From MFD04580-c1 sp963702995 (GTDB lineage: Bacteria > Planctomycetota > Phycisphaerae > Tepidisphaerales > Tepidisphaeraceae), in contig OY969783.1 of NCBI GenBank assembly GCA_963702995.1, forward strand, positions 3,472,001 through 3,536,000: DNA of 64,000 nucleotides, given 5' to 3'. Of the stretch, positions 7,790-16,664 are shown in pieces. The notes under the pieces were generated by a model. It made no database searches and was not told the origin of the DNA. It saw nothing but the letters and a program-made list of their open reading frames with translations. Positions within the stretch are counted from its first letter, which is position 1; each line of letters starts with the position of its first letter. The position numbers and the translations under genes are program-made.

Positions 7790-9205
7790 TCATCGCTCTT
7801 GAAGCGCGTGGGCGGGAGGCGTCGGGTCGAAATGCTCCATCGACCCGCCGGCCGGGTTCACAAGATAGGCGTTGCGGAAGAGCGACGTCGAATCGTGCCA
7901 GACCAGCGCCTGGCCAAACGACCGCGCCGCCAATGCCCCAAGCACCACGACGCAGATCGCCCTCTTGATCCGCCGCCCCCGCGCGGCGGCCGCCTCCAGA
8001 CGTGACACGCCCCACGCCACCGCAATCGCGACCCCAAAGAGCGGCAGATAGGCGTAACGATCAGCGACGGTCGAGAAGACCTGGAAATCAAAGCGGACGA
8101 ACCCGAGCACCGGGGCCATGGCGAGGACGAACCACGCGGCCGCGGCGATAAGCGGCCGCCTGACGACGCGTTCCACCGCCAGCCACCGGGCGAGCGCCGC
8201 CGGCAGGAGCCAGGCCACCCATACGAGGTCGTGATTGAAAAGATGCGCAGGCGTCTGCCCATAGACAATCCCGAGCCAGACCGGGAAGACGACCTTGTAG
8301 AGATAGAACGCAACGGTGAACCCCGCGATCAGCGGGCGCTGATAGGGCGAGATTACCACGTCAAAGCGCGGCGCCGTCTGGATCGTCCGCGCCAGGGCGC
8401 CACAGGCCATCGACACGATCAGCCAGGGTCCGACGCTCCGCACGACGCGCCGGAGCGGCCGCCCGAGCCAGAGAAGGTCGAGCGAGCCGGCGAGCAACGG
8501 CACCACCATCCCCAGCGGCTTGGAGAGCACCGCGCAAACGAAGAGAACCGTCGCGCCCGTGTAACGCCACCGGCGCGCCGTGGCCGAAAGCGCCCGGCCG
8601 TGCCACCGCGTCAGGCGCCCGCTATCAGGCGACGAAGTCTCCGCCGGCGCCACGGCGGCAAGGTAGAGCCGCGTCGCCGCCAGCGAAAAAAAGCCGCACA
8701 GAAGGCCTTGGATGCCGGAGGCATGCGCGACCGATTCCACCTGAAGGGGGTGGCAGGCGAACACGAGCGCCGCGGCGCACGCGGGCCAGTCCGAACCGAT
8801 CAGCCGCCGCAGCAGCCCATATGCGACGGCGCTGCCGCCGAGGTGAATCAGTAGGTTGGCGACATGAAAGACGTGCGGGTCGAGTGTGATCTGATAGGCG
8901 GGGTCGGGCGGCCGCGTGGCGACCCAGGCGATCGCCCCCCAGATCGTGTACGCGACGGGCGTATAAAGCCGCTGATGCGGCGCGGCCCACCAGGTTCTCA
9001 GGCTCTGGGCGGTGGGCGGGGTCAGCGACGTATTGCGATAGAGAATGTTCTGATCGTCCCAGACCGTGAACCCAGCCCAGCAGACCGGCAGATAGGTGAG
9101 CAGCGTGAGCCCGATCACGAGCGACGGCGCCCAGAGCCGGCGGCGCGGGTTTGCGAGCGTCCGCTGACTGACCCGATCAGCGGACGCCGTCGCAGCGCTG
9201 GTCAT
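7790..9205 (-). CDS. TMTC-like multi-pass membrane protein without TPR tail
   Basis: A 471-residue protein with about ten hydrophobic segments. Motifs seen in the membrane part of TMTC/tetratricopeptide proteins are present: FTVWDDQNILYRN near the start, FHVANLLIHLGGSAVAYGLL, VFACHPLQVESVAHASG, and VADRYAYLPLFG. Known relatives are GT-C-like proteins with a long TPR domain after the membrane part; here the protein ends soon after (HALQER), so the TPR part is absent. It starts 43 bases from the ABC ATPase start on the same strand, so it may be cotranscribed upstream of the transporter. A glycosyltransferase role is inference only. Confidence 0.7.
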   Translation of the reverse strand: MTSAATASADRVSQRTLANPRRRLWAPSLVIGLTLLTYLPVCWAGFTVWDDQNILYRNTSLTPPTAQSLRTWWAAPHQRLYTPVAYTIWGAIAWVATRPPDPAYQITLDPHVFHVANLLIHLGGSAVAYGLLRRLIGSDWPACAAALVFACHPLQVESVAHASGIQGLLCGFFSLAATRLYLAAVAPAETSSPDSGRLTRWHGRALSATARRWRYTGATVLFVCAVLSKPLGMVVPLLAGSLDLLWLGRPLRRVVRSVGPWLIVSMACGALARTIQTAPRFDVVISPYQRPLIAGFTVAFYLYKVVFPVWLGIVYGQTPAHLFNHDLVWVAWLLPAALARWLAVERVVRRPLIAAAAWFVLAMAPVLGFVRFDFQVFSTVADRYAYLPLFGVAIAVAWGVSRLEAAAARGRRIKRAICVVVLGALAARSFGQALVWHDSTSLFRNAYLVNPAGGSMEHFDPTPPAHALQER

Positions 9206-9274
9206 AGAGGATTCCCGGGGGCCGCCGAGCGGCGATCCGCTTCGATGCGCTACGACTTCTCAAGATGCGATGCG

Positions 9275-10684
9275 CTACTGCTTCTCAAGAGTGGCCACAC
9301 CGCCGTCGCCTTTCAGCCCGATTTTTGAGGTTTCGACAGAGCTGAATTTCCAGACGATCGCCCGTCCCCACGGATTCACACCGGAATCTCCTTCGATCCC
9401 AAGGCGCAGGGTGCGGCCGTCCACTTCCCAGCTACCGTGCATCCCGCCGCGGGTCGAGCCGTCGGCTTCGAGCAGGGTCAGGACGAACTTCCCATCATGG
9501 TCCAGTTGGACGTGCCCGGAGACCGGCCCATCGGGCAGATTGCACGTCAGCGCCCACTCTCCCTCAAGTTGCTTTTGCGTCGCTTTGGGCTGCATCACCC
9601 ACCAAAGCAACCCGCCCGACGCGACGACGGCCATCAACAGGATCGGCAGAAGGATCGCCGCCAACGGTGCGCCCTTGCGAGCGGCGGCCGGCCCGGTTGC
9701 AGTGGCTCGACCGGCCGTCGGCTTTGAAAAGGGCCGGTTTGCCGCCGCCGGCGGAGGGCTGGCGGTTTCGACATGTTGGACCGGCTGCTCCATCGGCGGC
9801 GCCGCGACGGCGACGCCCGCATTCCCATAGTCGGGGGTCGCCTCCTGACCGCTCTCAGCGTGCGACTCGGCGGCGTCGGCGTGCCAGGCCGCCGGGTCGA
9901 AAGCTTCGCCAATGCCGTCGTTCCCATGCTCGTGCTCGTTCCCATCCTCGTGCTCGTGCCGATGGTCGTGCCTATTGTCCTGTTCGTAGCCAGCGTCCGT
10001 CTGCGTAACATGACCCGCGGGATCGTCTGGCCAAGCGGCCGCCGGATCGTGCGCCTCGTCGTGCCCCGCCATCGGATGCTCCTCGTAACCCTCGGCCGAC
10101 ATCTCGAACTGGGCGCCGTGGGCGTGCGTGGCGGATTGCGCCTCCCAGCCCGCATGTTCGGCGGCGTGCGGATCGGCGTGCGGATCGGCGACATGGGGCG
10201 CCATCGCGGCGCCCAGCGCCGGGGGCCATGGAGCGTCGAGCTCGACCGACGGCGGCGCGATAAGGCCGCGTTCCAGATCGAGCGCCGGGACATAGTCCGC
10301 CGCCGCAGGGGCGGCCGGGACTTCCGCGGCCGGCATCGGGGGCGCCTCGGGCGGCAGCGGCGGCGAAGTGGACGTCGCCGCGGCGGCGGGTTGCCGCACA
10401 GGCGATACAGCCGGCGCGTCCAAGGCCGTCACGGGCAGCCGGGGGGGAGGGAGAGGCGGCCTGGGCGTTGCCAGCGGGGCGGGCGGCGGCGCTGTCGCAG
10501 CGGTTGGCGCGGCGGCAATGCGTGGCGGTGCGGCATCGGGCTCGGGAGCGACCGGCGACAGCGCGGGGATCTTGACCGCGGCGCCGCATTTAGGGCACTT
10601 CACCGTTTTCCCGGCGAGGCGCGGCGGGGCGACCATCGCCTTCTGGCAGGCCGAGCAGACGAGGCGGATTTTCTCTTCGGTCAT
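9275..10684 (-). CDS. zinc-ribbon, His-rich, single-pass membrane protein
   Basis: About 469 residues from ATG 10684 (MTEEKIRLVCSACQ); the upstream extension is Arg-rich and not credible. Order: a four-cysteine zinc ribbon (CSACQ...VKCPKCG, residues 9-33), an Ala/Pro linker, an acidic His-rich stretch of about 100 residues (for example HDHRHEHEDGNEHEHGND), one membrane helix (LAAILLPILLMAVVASGGLL), and a carboxy-terminal domain (LEGEWALTCNLPDGPVSGHV, WEVDGRTLRLGI) like the small beta-barrel domains repeated in planctomycete proteins. The zinc ribbon would face the cytoplasm and the barrel the other side. A metal-sensing or metal-buffering role is suggested only by the histidines. Confidence 0.75.
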   Translation of the reverse strand: MTEEKIRLVCSACQKAMVAPPRLAGKTVKCPKCGAAVKIPALSPVAPEPDAAPPRIAAAPTAATAPPPAPLATPRPPLPPPRLPVTALDAPAVSPVRQPAAAATSTSPPLPPEAPPMPAAEVPAAPAAADYVPALDLERGLIAPPSVELDAPWPPALGAAMAPHVADPHADPHAAEHAGWEAQSATHAHGAQFEMSAEGYEEHPMAGHDEAHDPAAAWPDDPAGHVTQTDAGYEQDNRHDHRHEHEDGNEHEHGNDGIGEAFDPAAWHADAAESHAESGQEATPDYGNAGVAVAAPPMEQPVQHVETASPPPAAANRPFSKPTAGRATATGPAAARKGAPLAAILLPILLMAVVASGGLLWWVMQPKATQKQLEGEWALTCNLPDGPVSGHVQLDHDGKFVLTLLEADGSTRGGMHGSWEVDGRTLRLGIEGDSGVNPWGRAIVWKFSSVETSKIGLKGDGGVATLEKQ

Positions 10685-10943
10685 CGTTCCCGTCCTCCGA
10701 GCCCGTCGCGGGCGTCGGCTCCCGACACGTAAGATTACGGAATCCCCTACCCTCGGTGCGAAAGTCGCGGCGGAAGGGCCAATTGTCAAGCGGAATGCGG
10801 GACACGGCCGCCCGATCGCGTTAGAATTGCACCCGGCGGACGATGGCTATTCCGGCCGGCCCCGGCAACTGGACGATCTCGCCCGAATTGCGGACGTCAT
10901 CCCAGCCGGGCCGATGCGGCCGCCCTATCCCAACGGCGACCTC

Positions 10944-12076
10944 ATGAGCACACTCAGCACCCTGCCCGTCACGATCGAAGACTTGATTAACGCTCGGATT
11001 CTCTCCATCTCCGAGGACAAGCTGCAGGGGTTCCAGCCCGACCCGCTGGGCGAGATCGCCCGCCAGAGCGGGCTTGAGCCGGAGGTCGTCATCGAGCGCG
11101 TCACCGCCATGCTGCGCGCGGGCACCATTCGCCGCGTTCGCCAAACGCTGATGGCGACGAACCTTGCTAAGGGAGCGCTGGTCGCCTGGCAGGTGCCAGA
11201 AGAGAAGCTGACGGCGGCCTTCGAGTACATGTGGGCTCAGGACCCGTTCTCCGGCCATATCGTTATCCGTTCGACGGATGCGAACATCAGCGGCGCCCGC
11301 TATCGGCTCTGGACGACGCTGAAAGTCCCGCAGGGATATTCGCTGGAGAAGCACTGCGCGGCGCTGAGCCGCGTCACCGGCGCGTTGTCGTTCAAGATCA
11401 TGCCGGCGAAGCGGCTGTTCGCGCTGGGCGTCGGGCATGTCCGTCGGCGCGGCATGGAGCCCGGCAGCAAGAGTGACGCCCTGGCCGAGGTGACCGACAC
11501 CGAAATCGTCGAACTCTCCGAGCTGGATTGGCGCGTTCTGACGCCCCTCAAGCGCGAGTTTGAGCCCGATGAGATCCGCCGCAACCTCTGGGACGACCGC
11601 GCAAAGGAAGCCGGCGTGAGCCTTGAGGAGTTCTGCCGCGTCGCCGCCAGCCTGAACGAGCGCGGGGTCGTCGGCCGCTTCAGCACCTTCCTGGAGCATG
11701 TGAAGACGCTGAAAACCGGCGAGCAGGTCACCAAGTACAACGCGCTATTTCACTGGGCGGTCCCGCCGGGTCGGGAGATCGACGCCGGCCGCGAGGTCGG
11801 CCGCTTTCACATCATGACCCACGCCTACTGGCGCAACGGCGGGCCGAGTTCGGTAATGTGAACGTGATGGGCGTGGCCCACGGGACAGACAAGGCCGTCG
11901 TGCTTGCTCACAAACAGGCGATTGACGCCCATCTGGAGCAGGTCGGGATCCCGGTCAGCTATACGAATGTCTTCTGGGGCGGCCGGAGCGAGATCAAGCC
12001 GAGCGAGATTTCTCCGGTCGCGTATCGCGCCTGGTGCGAAGCGCGGGGCATCAATCCCGATTCGATGAAGGCGTGA
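10944..12076 (+). CDS. two-domain AsnC/Lrp-like protein (siroheme-decarboxylase-like?), frameshifted
   Basis: About 377 residues with two similar halves, each a winged helix followed by an AsnC-like alpha/beta domain: IARQSGLEPEVVIERV, AGTIRRVRQTL, then ISGARYRLWTTLKVPQGYSL; and DWRVLTPLKREFEPDEIRR, LNERGVVGRFSTFLE. This tandem arrangement is that of siroheme decarboxylases (AhbA/AhbB, NirDL), which look like Lrp regulators but are enzymes. The frame breaks near 11857 (ending GGPSSVM) and continues at 11858 with NVMGVAHGTDKAVVLAHKQA to 12076, an apparent one-base shift. The next gene is a radical SAM enzyme on the same strand, a pairing that also occurs in alternative haem synthesis. Enzyme versus regulator is not settled by the sequence alone. 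Confidence 0.6.
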
Positions 12077-12233
12077 ATCGTTTGGATCCCGAAAAAGGCC
12101 GCCGCAGGGCCGCTTTGCGACATGACGCCGATGTTATTTTGACACAGCGGCAGGCGTATCACCACAATTGTGGGTCTGATCGGCAGGTGTCGCCGGTCGG
12201 TGATCGATAACTTCTTCCACAAAGTGAGACGGA

Positions 12234-13387
12234 TGGCCCGTGTTTCTCTCCCGATCTTCGCAGGGTCGCCCGAGTCGGGGCTTTCCGTCGCGGGCGATGC
12301 GGCGCCGGCGGCGGTTCGGCCGGTCGATCGGTCAAAACCGTATGCAAGTTGCGAATGGCTTGAGGGGGGGATTGCCTTCAACCGCCGAGGGCTGCACGCC
12401 TGCCTGATCGTTCACCACGGCCGCGGCTTCCCCAAGCTGTGCGACTTCAACGGGGGTGAAGTGCCCATGGGCGAAGCGCTCGCCGCCCGGAACCGGATCG
12501 TCGAAGAGAACCAGGGCGCCGGGCATGAGGCCTGCCGCGGCTGCGCGCACCTTACAGTGAAAAAGTGGCCCGAGCCGAAGTACGCCGTGCAGGTGGTGGG
12601 GATCGCCCAGTTCGCCCGGTGCAATATCTATTGCAATTACTGCTACCTTCAGACCCAGGACCCGGCGAGCTTTGAAGACGGGTTCGACCCCTACAACGCC
12701 CAACCGGCGATCGAAGGCATGATTCGCGACGGGCACCTCGCGCCCGACGCCCTGCTTGACTGGGGCGGCGGTGAGCCGACGATCTTCCCGGAGTTCGACC
12801 CGATCCTGGAAAAGACTGTCCGGCGCGGAGCGCGGCACTGGATCCATACGAACGGGACGCGCTTCCCCAAGCCGATTCGCGATGGGCTGCCCACCAAGCG
12901 GGTGCACGTCCTTTGCTCGGTGGACGCGGGGTTCCCCGAAACCTATCTGAAGATGAAACAGCGGGACTTCCTCCCCCTGGTCTGGAAGAACCTCGCGGCC
13001 TATGTCCAGGCGGGGTGCGAAGTCGTCGTCAAGTACATCGTCAAGGAAGAAAACTCGTCCGAGCCGGAGCTGCTGGCGTTCCTCGACAAGGCAAAGGAGA
13101 TCGGCGTCCGCAAGGTGCTGATCGATATCGACTACGACTACCCGGACCCCAGCGCCGCCGTCCTCCACGGCGTGCGATTCCTCAAGCGGCAGGCGCTGCG
13201 AAGAGGCCTGTACGCGCCGTTCGGCTTCACCGGCGCGAAGTTCGCGCCGGAGCTTGAGGTGGAGCTGAAGGTCGATGCCCGCCCGCACGATCGGCTGGCG
13301 GAGCGTGTGGTCGCGCGGCTGCTGAGGATGCGCGTCACGGCCGGGCTGTATAAGGACGCACTCTCGCGCCGACTGCGGCGCTCGTGA
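12234..13387 (+). CDS. radical SAM protein
   Basis: A 384-residue radical S-adenosylmethionine enzyme. The cluster-binding motif CNIYCNYC (C-x3-C-x2-C) is near residue 133, followed by the SAM-binding DWGGGEPTIFPEF. An earlier pair CRGCAH could bind metal. There is no SPASM-type cysteine cluster at the carboxy terminus. ATG 12234 (MARVSLPIFAGS) is chosen as the first ATG of the coding-like region. It lies 157 bases after the AsnC-like gene, same strand. Substrate unknown; the combination hints at a tetrapyrrole modification but many radical SAM families share these motifs. Confidence 0.85.
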
Positions 13388-13418
13388 AACGCCGGACTCC
13401 GATCTATCCTTCGTCGCC

Positions 13419-13878
13419 ATGATCGAATCGATCGACCATGTGAACCTCGTCGTTGACGACCTGCCGGGGATGACCGACTTCTACTCCCGGGCGCTCGGGC
13501 TGACCGTGACCAAGCAGGTCACGATCTCGGGCGATTGGATCGCCGGTGTGGTCGGCCTTGCGAACGTCGTCGCCGATGTGGTCTATCTCGACGCGCCCGC
13601 CGGCCCCAGGGTCGAACTGCTTCAGTATCGCCAGCCGCGTGGAGAGCGGCCGCCGGGAATGGGCCTCTCCAATACTCACGGCATTCGGCACCTCGCGTTT
13701 CGCGTTTCCGATATCGACCGCATGGCCGAGCGACTCGCGGCCGCCGGCGTCAAGCTCTTCGAGCGCCGTCCACCGCGTCCCGACCTCCCAGGTCACCTAT
13801 GCCGGCGGCGCCCAGAAGCGCCTGGTTTACTTCCGCGACCCCGAGGGGAACCTGCTGGAGCTTTGCGAGTATCGATGA
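13419..13878 (+). CDS. VOC (glyoxalase/dioxygenase fold) protein, frameshifted
   Basis: About 153 residues of the vicinal oxygen chelate fold: IDHVNLVVDDLPGMTDFYSR at the start and LVYFRDPEGNLLELCEY at the end, with metal-ligand positions His (DHVN), His (IRHLAF) and Glu (LLELCE). The first frame becomes improbable after KLFERRP; the other frame resumes with VPTSQVTYAGGAQKRL. A one-base change near 13770 restores a normal protein. Starts 32 bases after the radical SAM gene. Substrate unknown. Confidence 0.75.
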
Positions 13879-13944
13879 GCCTACTTCGTGAAATGGCCCC
13901 GGGGCGGCCTTGCCGCGCTGCGCGGCTCGCCTTACCTTGCGTCG

Positions 13945-14823
13945 ATGAGCTTTTCGTCCCCGACGAACCCGCCTAAGCCCGAGGCCGCGGCCCGCCTTTC
14001 TTACGATTTGCAGTATGCGGTGGAGTTGGCGCGGGGGGCGGCCGCCATCGTGCTCGAACAGTTTGGCAAGGTCGAGCGGCTCACCAAGACGCACGCGACC
14101 ACCAGCGCCGAAGCGGTGACCGAGGCCGATCGCGCCAGCCAGCGGTTCATCGTCGCGGGGCTCCGCCGCCGGTTCCCGCGGGATGGCATCGTCGGCGAAG
14201 AGAGCGATACCGGGTCATCCATCACCTTCGATTGCCCCGACCCCGCCGGACGCGCCTGGGTGATCGACCCCATCGACGGGACCAATAACTTCATCTGCGG
14301 GCTTGGGGCGTTCGCCGTCTGCATCGGGCTGCTCGACAAGGGGAGGCCGATCCTCGGCGTCGTCCTCGACGTCACGCGCGACCGGGCCTACTGCGCCGCC
14401 GCCGGGCAGGGCGCGTGGCTCGATACGAAGCGGCTTCAGGCCCCCACGACGCCGCTGAATGAAAGCTCGATGCTGATGCTCACGAGCAACCTGCTGGATC
14501 GTTTCGGCGCCTGCCCGCCCTATGCCAACCGGTGGCTCGCGCAGACCACCTGGAAGGTCCGAATGCTCGGCTCGGCCGCGATCGAAGCGGTGCAGGTCGC
14601 CGCCGGCGTGGCGCATGCGGCCGTCACCGTGAACGGCAAGCTCTGGGACGCCGTAGCGCCGGCCGCCATCGTCCTTGAGGCCGGCGGCGTGATTTCCGAC
14701 CTGACCGGCGGGCCCGTCTTCCCGTTCGACCTTCGGGGTTACATCGGCGCCAAGGTGCCCTACGTCGCGGCCGGCCCGGCGGCCCACGCCGACATCATCC
14801 GCGAAATCTCCCGCCGCGACTGA
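13945..14823 (+). CDS. inositol monophosphatase family phosphatase
   Basis: A 292-residue magnesium-dependent phosphatase of the IMPase/CysQ/HisN family. Visible motifs: GEESD (first metal ligand region), WVIDPIDGTNNF (core metal-binding loop) and LWDAVAPAAIVLEAGG (family signature near the end). ATG 13945 starts MSFSSPTNPP. The sequence does not distinguish inositol, histidinol or 3'-phosphoadenosine phosphate as substrate. Cotranscription with the VOC gene (67 bases upstream) is likely. Confidence 0.9.
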   Translation: MSFSSPTNPPKPEAAARLSYDLQYAVELARGAAAIVLEQFGKVERLTKTHATTSAEAVTEADRASQRFIVAGLRRRFPRDGIVGEESDTGSSITFDCPDPAGRAWVIDPIDGTNNFICGLGAFAVCIGLLDKGRPILGVVLDVTRDRAYCAAAGQGAWLDTKRLQAPTTPLNESSMLMLTSNLLDRFGACPPYANRWLAQTTWKVRMLGSAAIEAVQVAAGVAHAAVTVNGKLWDAVAPAAIVLEAGGVISDLTGGPVFPFDLRGYIGAKVPYVAAGPAAHADIIREISRRD

Positions 14824-14867
14824 TCGCCCAGCCATCAACACAACAGCGATGAGCAGACGTCAGGCTT

Positions 14868-15013
14868 GCGAACAGGAGACGCCCGAGGCACGATATTTCA
14901 AGGCACCTAAGACGAAGAAGAAGCGGAAAACGCCGCAGTCGCTTGTATCCGGTTTCTTCTTTGCCCCTTGCTCATTCCTTCGGATTTCGTGCTTCGGATT
15001 GCGACTTTCTCGA
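14868..15013 (-). repeat. dispersed repeat family 1, copy B
   Basis: On the minus strand it reads AATCCGAAGCACGAAATC then GAAGGAATGAGCAAGGGG, the same opening as the copies at 943 and 28400. It occupies the gap between two convergent genes. Confidence 0.7.
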
Positions 15014-15086
15014 TGACGTCGCCTTCCACGGCGCACTGTAGTTATCCCCGCCCGGGCGGCGTAGACGCCTCGGCGAAGAAGATCCA

Positions 15087-15110
15087 CGGCACGCGGAGTG
15101 CGCCTGCTAC
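15087..15110. repeat. single arm of palindromic repeat family 3
   Basis: CGGCACGCGGAGTGCGCC matches the right arm at 4855-4878 with two transitions in 24 bases. No matching left arm is seen nearby, so this is a decayed copy. Confidence 0.55.
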
Positions 15111-15138
15111 ACGCGGCGGCGCTGTGCCGCCCAGTTGT

Positions 15139-16577
15139 TCAAGCCGGCTCGGTGGTGATGGCATGCGCCTCGCCCGATGTGACCGGCACGGCGAGCGGCT
15201 GATCGATCGCCTCCGCGGCCGGCGCGGTTTGGCTTGCCACGCCGCGAAGGCGGGCCGTCCAGACCGACATCGCCGCCGTCAGGATGGCGGCCGCCACGAA
15301 CTGACCGGTGTTGTGGAACAACCCAAAGAGGGCGCCGCGAGCAACGGCCCGGCGACGCGGGCCAGGCTCCCCAGCCCGTGGAACAACCCGAACGCGACCC
15401 CCTGCTCGTCCTTGCCGCTATAGCGGCTGATTAACGAGGTGATGGTGGGCTGCTGGACGCTGCGGCCGGTCGCATTGGCCGCGCCGCCGAGCAGCAGCAA
15501 CAGCGACGAGATCACGAAGACGGAGGTCGTCGCCTCAACGCCGCCGGGCCGAATCAGCCCGGCGCCGCAATAGCAGACCATTCCCACCGCCACGATGAGC
15601 GGCCCCGCGGCCGATAACGCCCACTCCCCGCGGCGACGCGTCAGCTTGCCCAACAGCCGGCCCTGCACAAAGACGATCACCACGCCGATGTAGCCGAAGA
15701 ACAGCCCGATGTGCAGCGGAGCCCACCCGTAGCGCCGGCTAAGGAAGACGGCCATCGTCGATTCCATCATCACAAATGCCGCCATTGTGAAGAAGGAGAT
15801 CGCGAGCAATTGGGAAAGGATCGGGTGCTTGAGGATCGGCACGAAGCGGCCGGGGTGCAGCCAGACCTCGGCCTCCGCCGGGGCCACCCGGCCGGATGCC
15901 GGGCGGCTTTCGGGCAGCCGCACCCAGGTCACCACCGCCGCCGACCCGGCCATGATCATCGCCAGGTAGGCCGGGTACGAAGGGTTGAAGGAGCCAAGCA
16001 CCCCGCCGATCGTCGGCCCCAGCACAAACCCGACGCCGAACGCGGCCCCCAGCATCCCCATCCACTTGGCACGCTTGTCCGGCGTCGTGACATCGGCGAT
16101 GTAGGCCTGGACGGTGGAGATGTTGCCACCGGTGAAGCCGTCGATGATGCGGGAGCCATAGACGATCAGGAGCATCAGTTCCGGCCGGTCGCTGTAATGC
16201 GTGGCGAGGCCCAGCATCAGGTAACCCAACGCGCTGCCGACCTGCGAAACCGCCAGAACGGGCTTGCGCCCGAAGCGATCGCTGAACATCCCCAGGATCG
16301 GCGCACCGATGAACTGGCAGATCGAATAGATCGAAAAGAGAAGCGTCACCTTCAGGTTCTGGGAAACCGTGTCGGTTCGATACCCCGGAACGTAGAACGG
16401 CAAGAGCGGGATGATCAGCCCGAAGCCGAACAGGTCGAGCATCGCGATGAAAATCAGCGCCCACAGCCCCTTGGGCGTGACGGGCACTGTCGCTTCCTGA
16501 CCGGAGAAAGGCGCTGTGAGAGCAGCGGTTGCGGGCGGCGGCGATAGGGGAAGGGGGTCTTGCGGTGGCTCCTGCAT
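15139..16577 (-). CDS. MFS transporter, TetA-like drug efflux (frameshifted near end)
   Basis: Twelve-helix major facilitator protein of the drug:proton antiporter type: GFGLIIPLLPFYV in helix 1, FSDRFGRKPVLAVSQVGSAL in the loop 2-3 motif, and a helix 5 motif GVGFVLGPTIGGVLGS. ATG 16577 starts MQEPPQDPLPLSPP. After AGPLLA the frame becomes unlike protein; the neighbouring frame reads GALFGLFHNTGQFVAAAILT, the missing last helix, to a stop at 15139. One base lost near 15325 explains this. Substrate unknown. Confidence 0.82.
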
Positions 16578-16664
16578 AGACGGGCCGTTATAGCACACGG
16601 CCCGACTGGCGGACATTGCGCCTCGAGCGAGTCGTCCCTCGATCGCGCTCTGCCGCGAGGCGCG

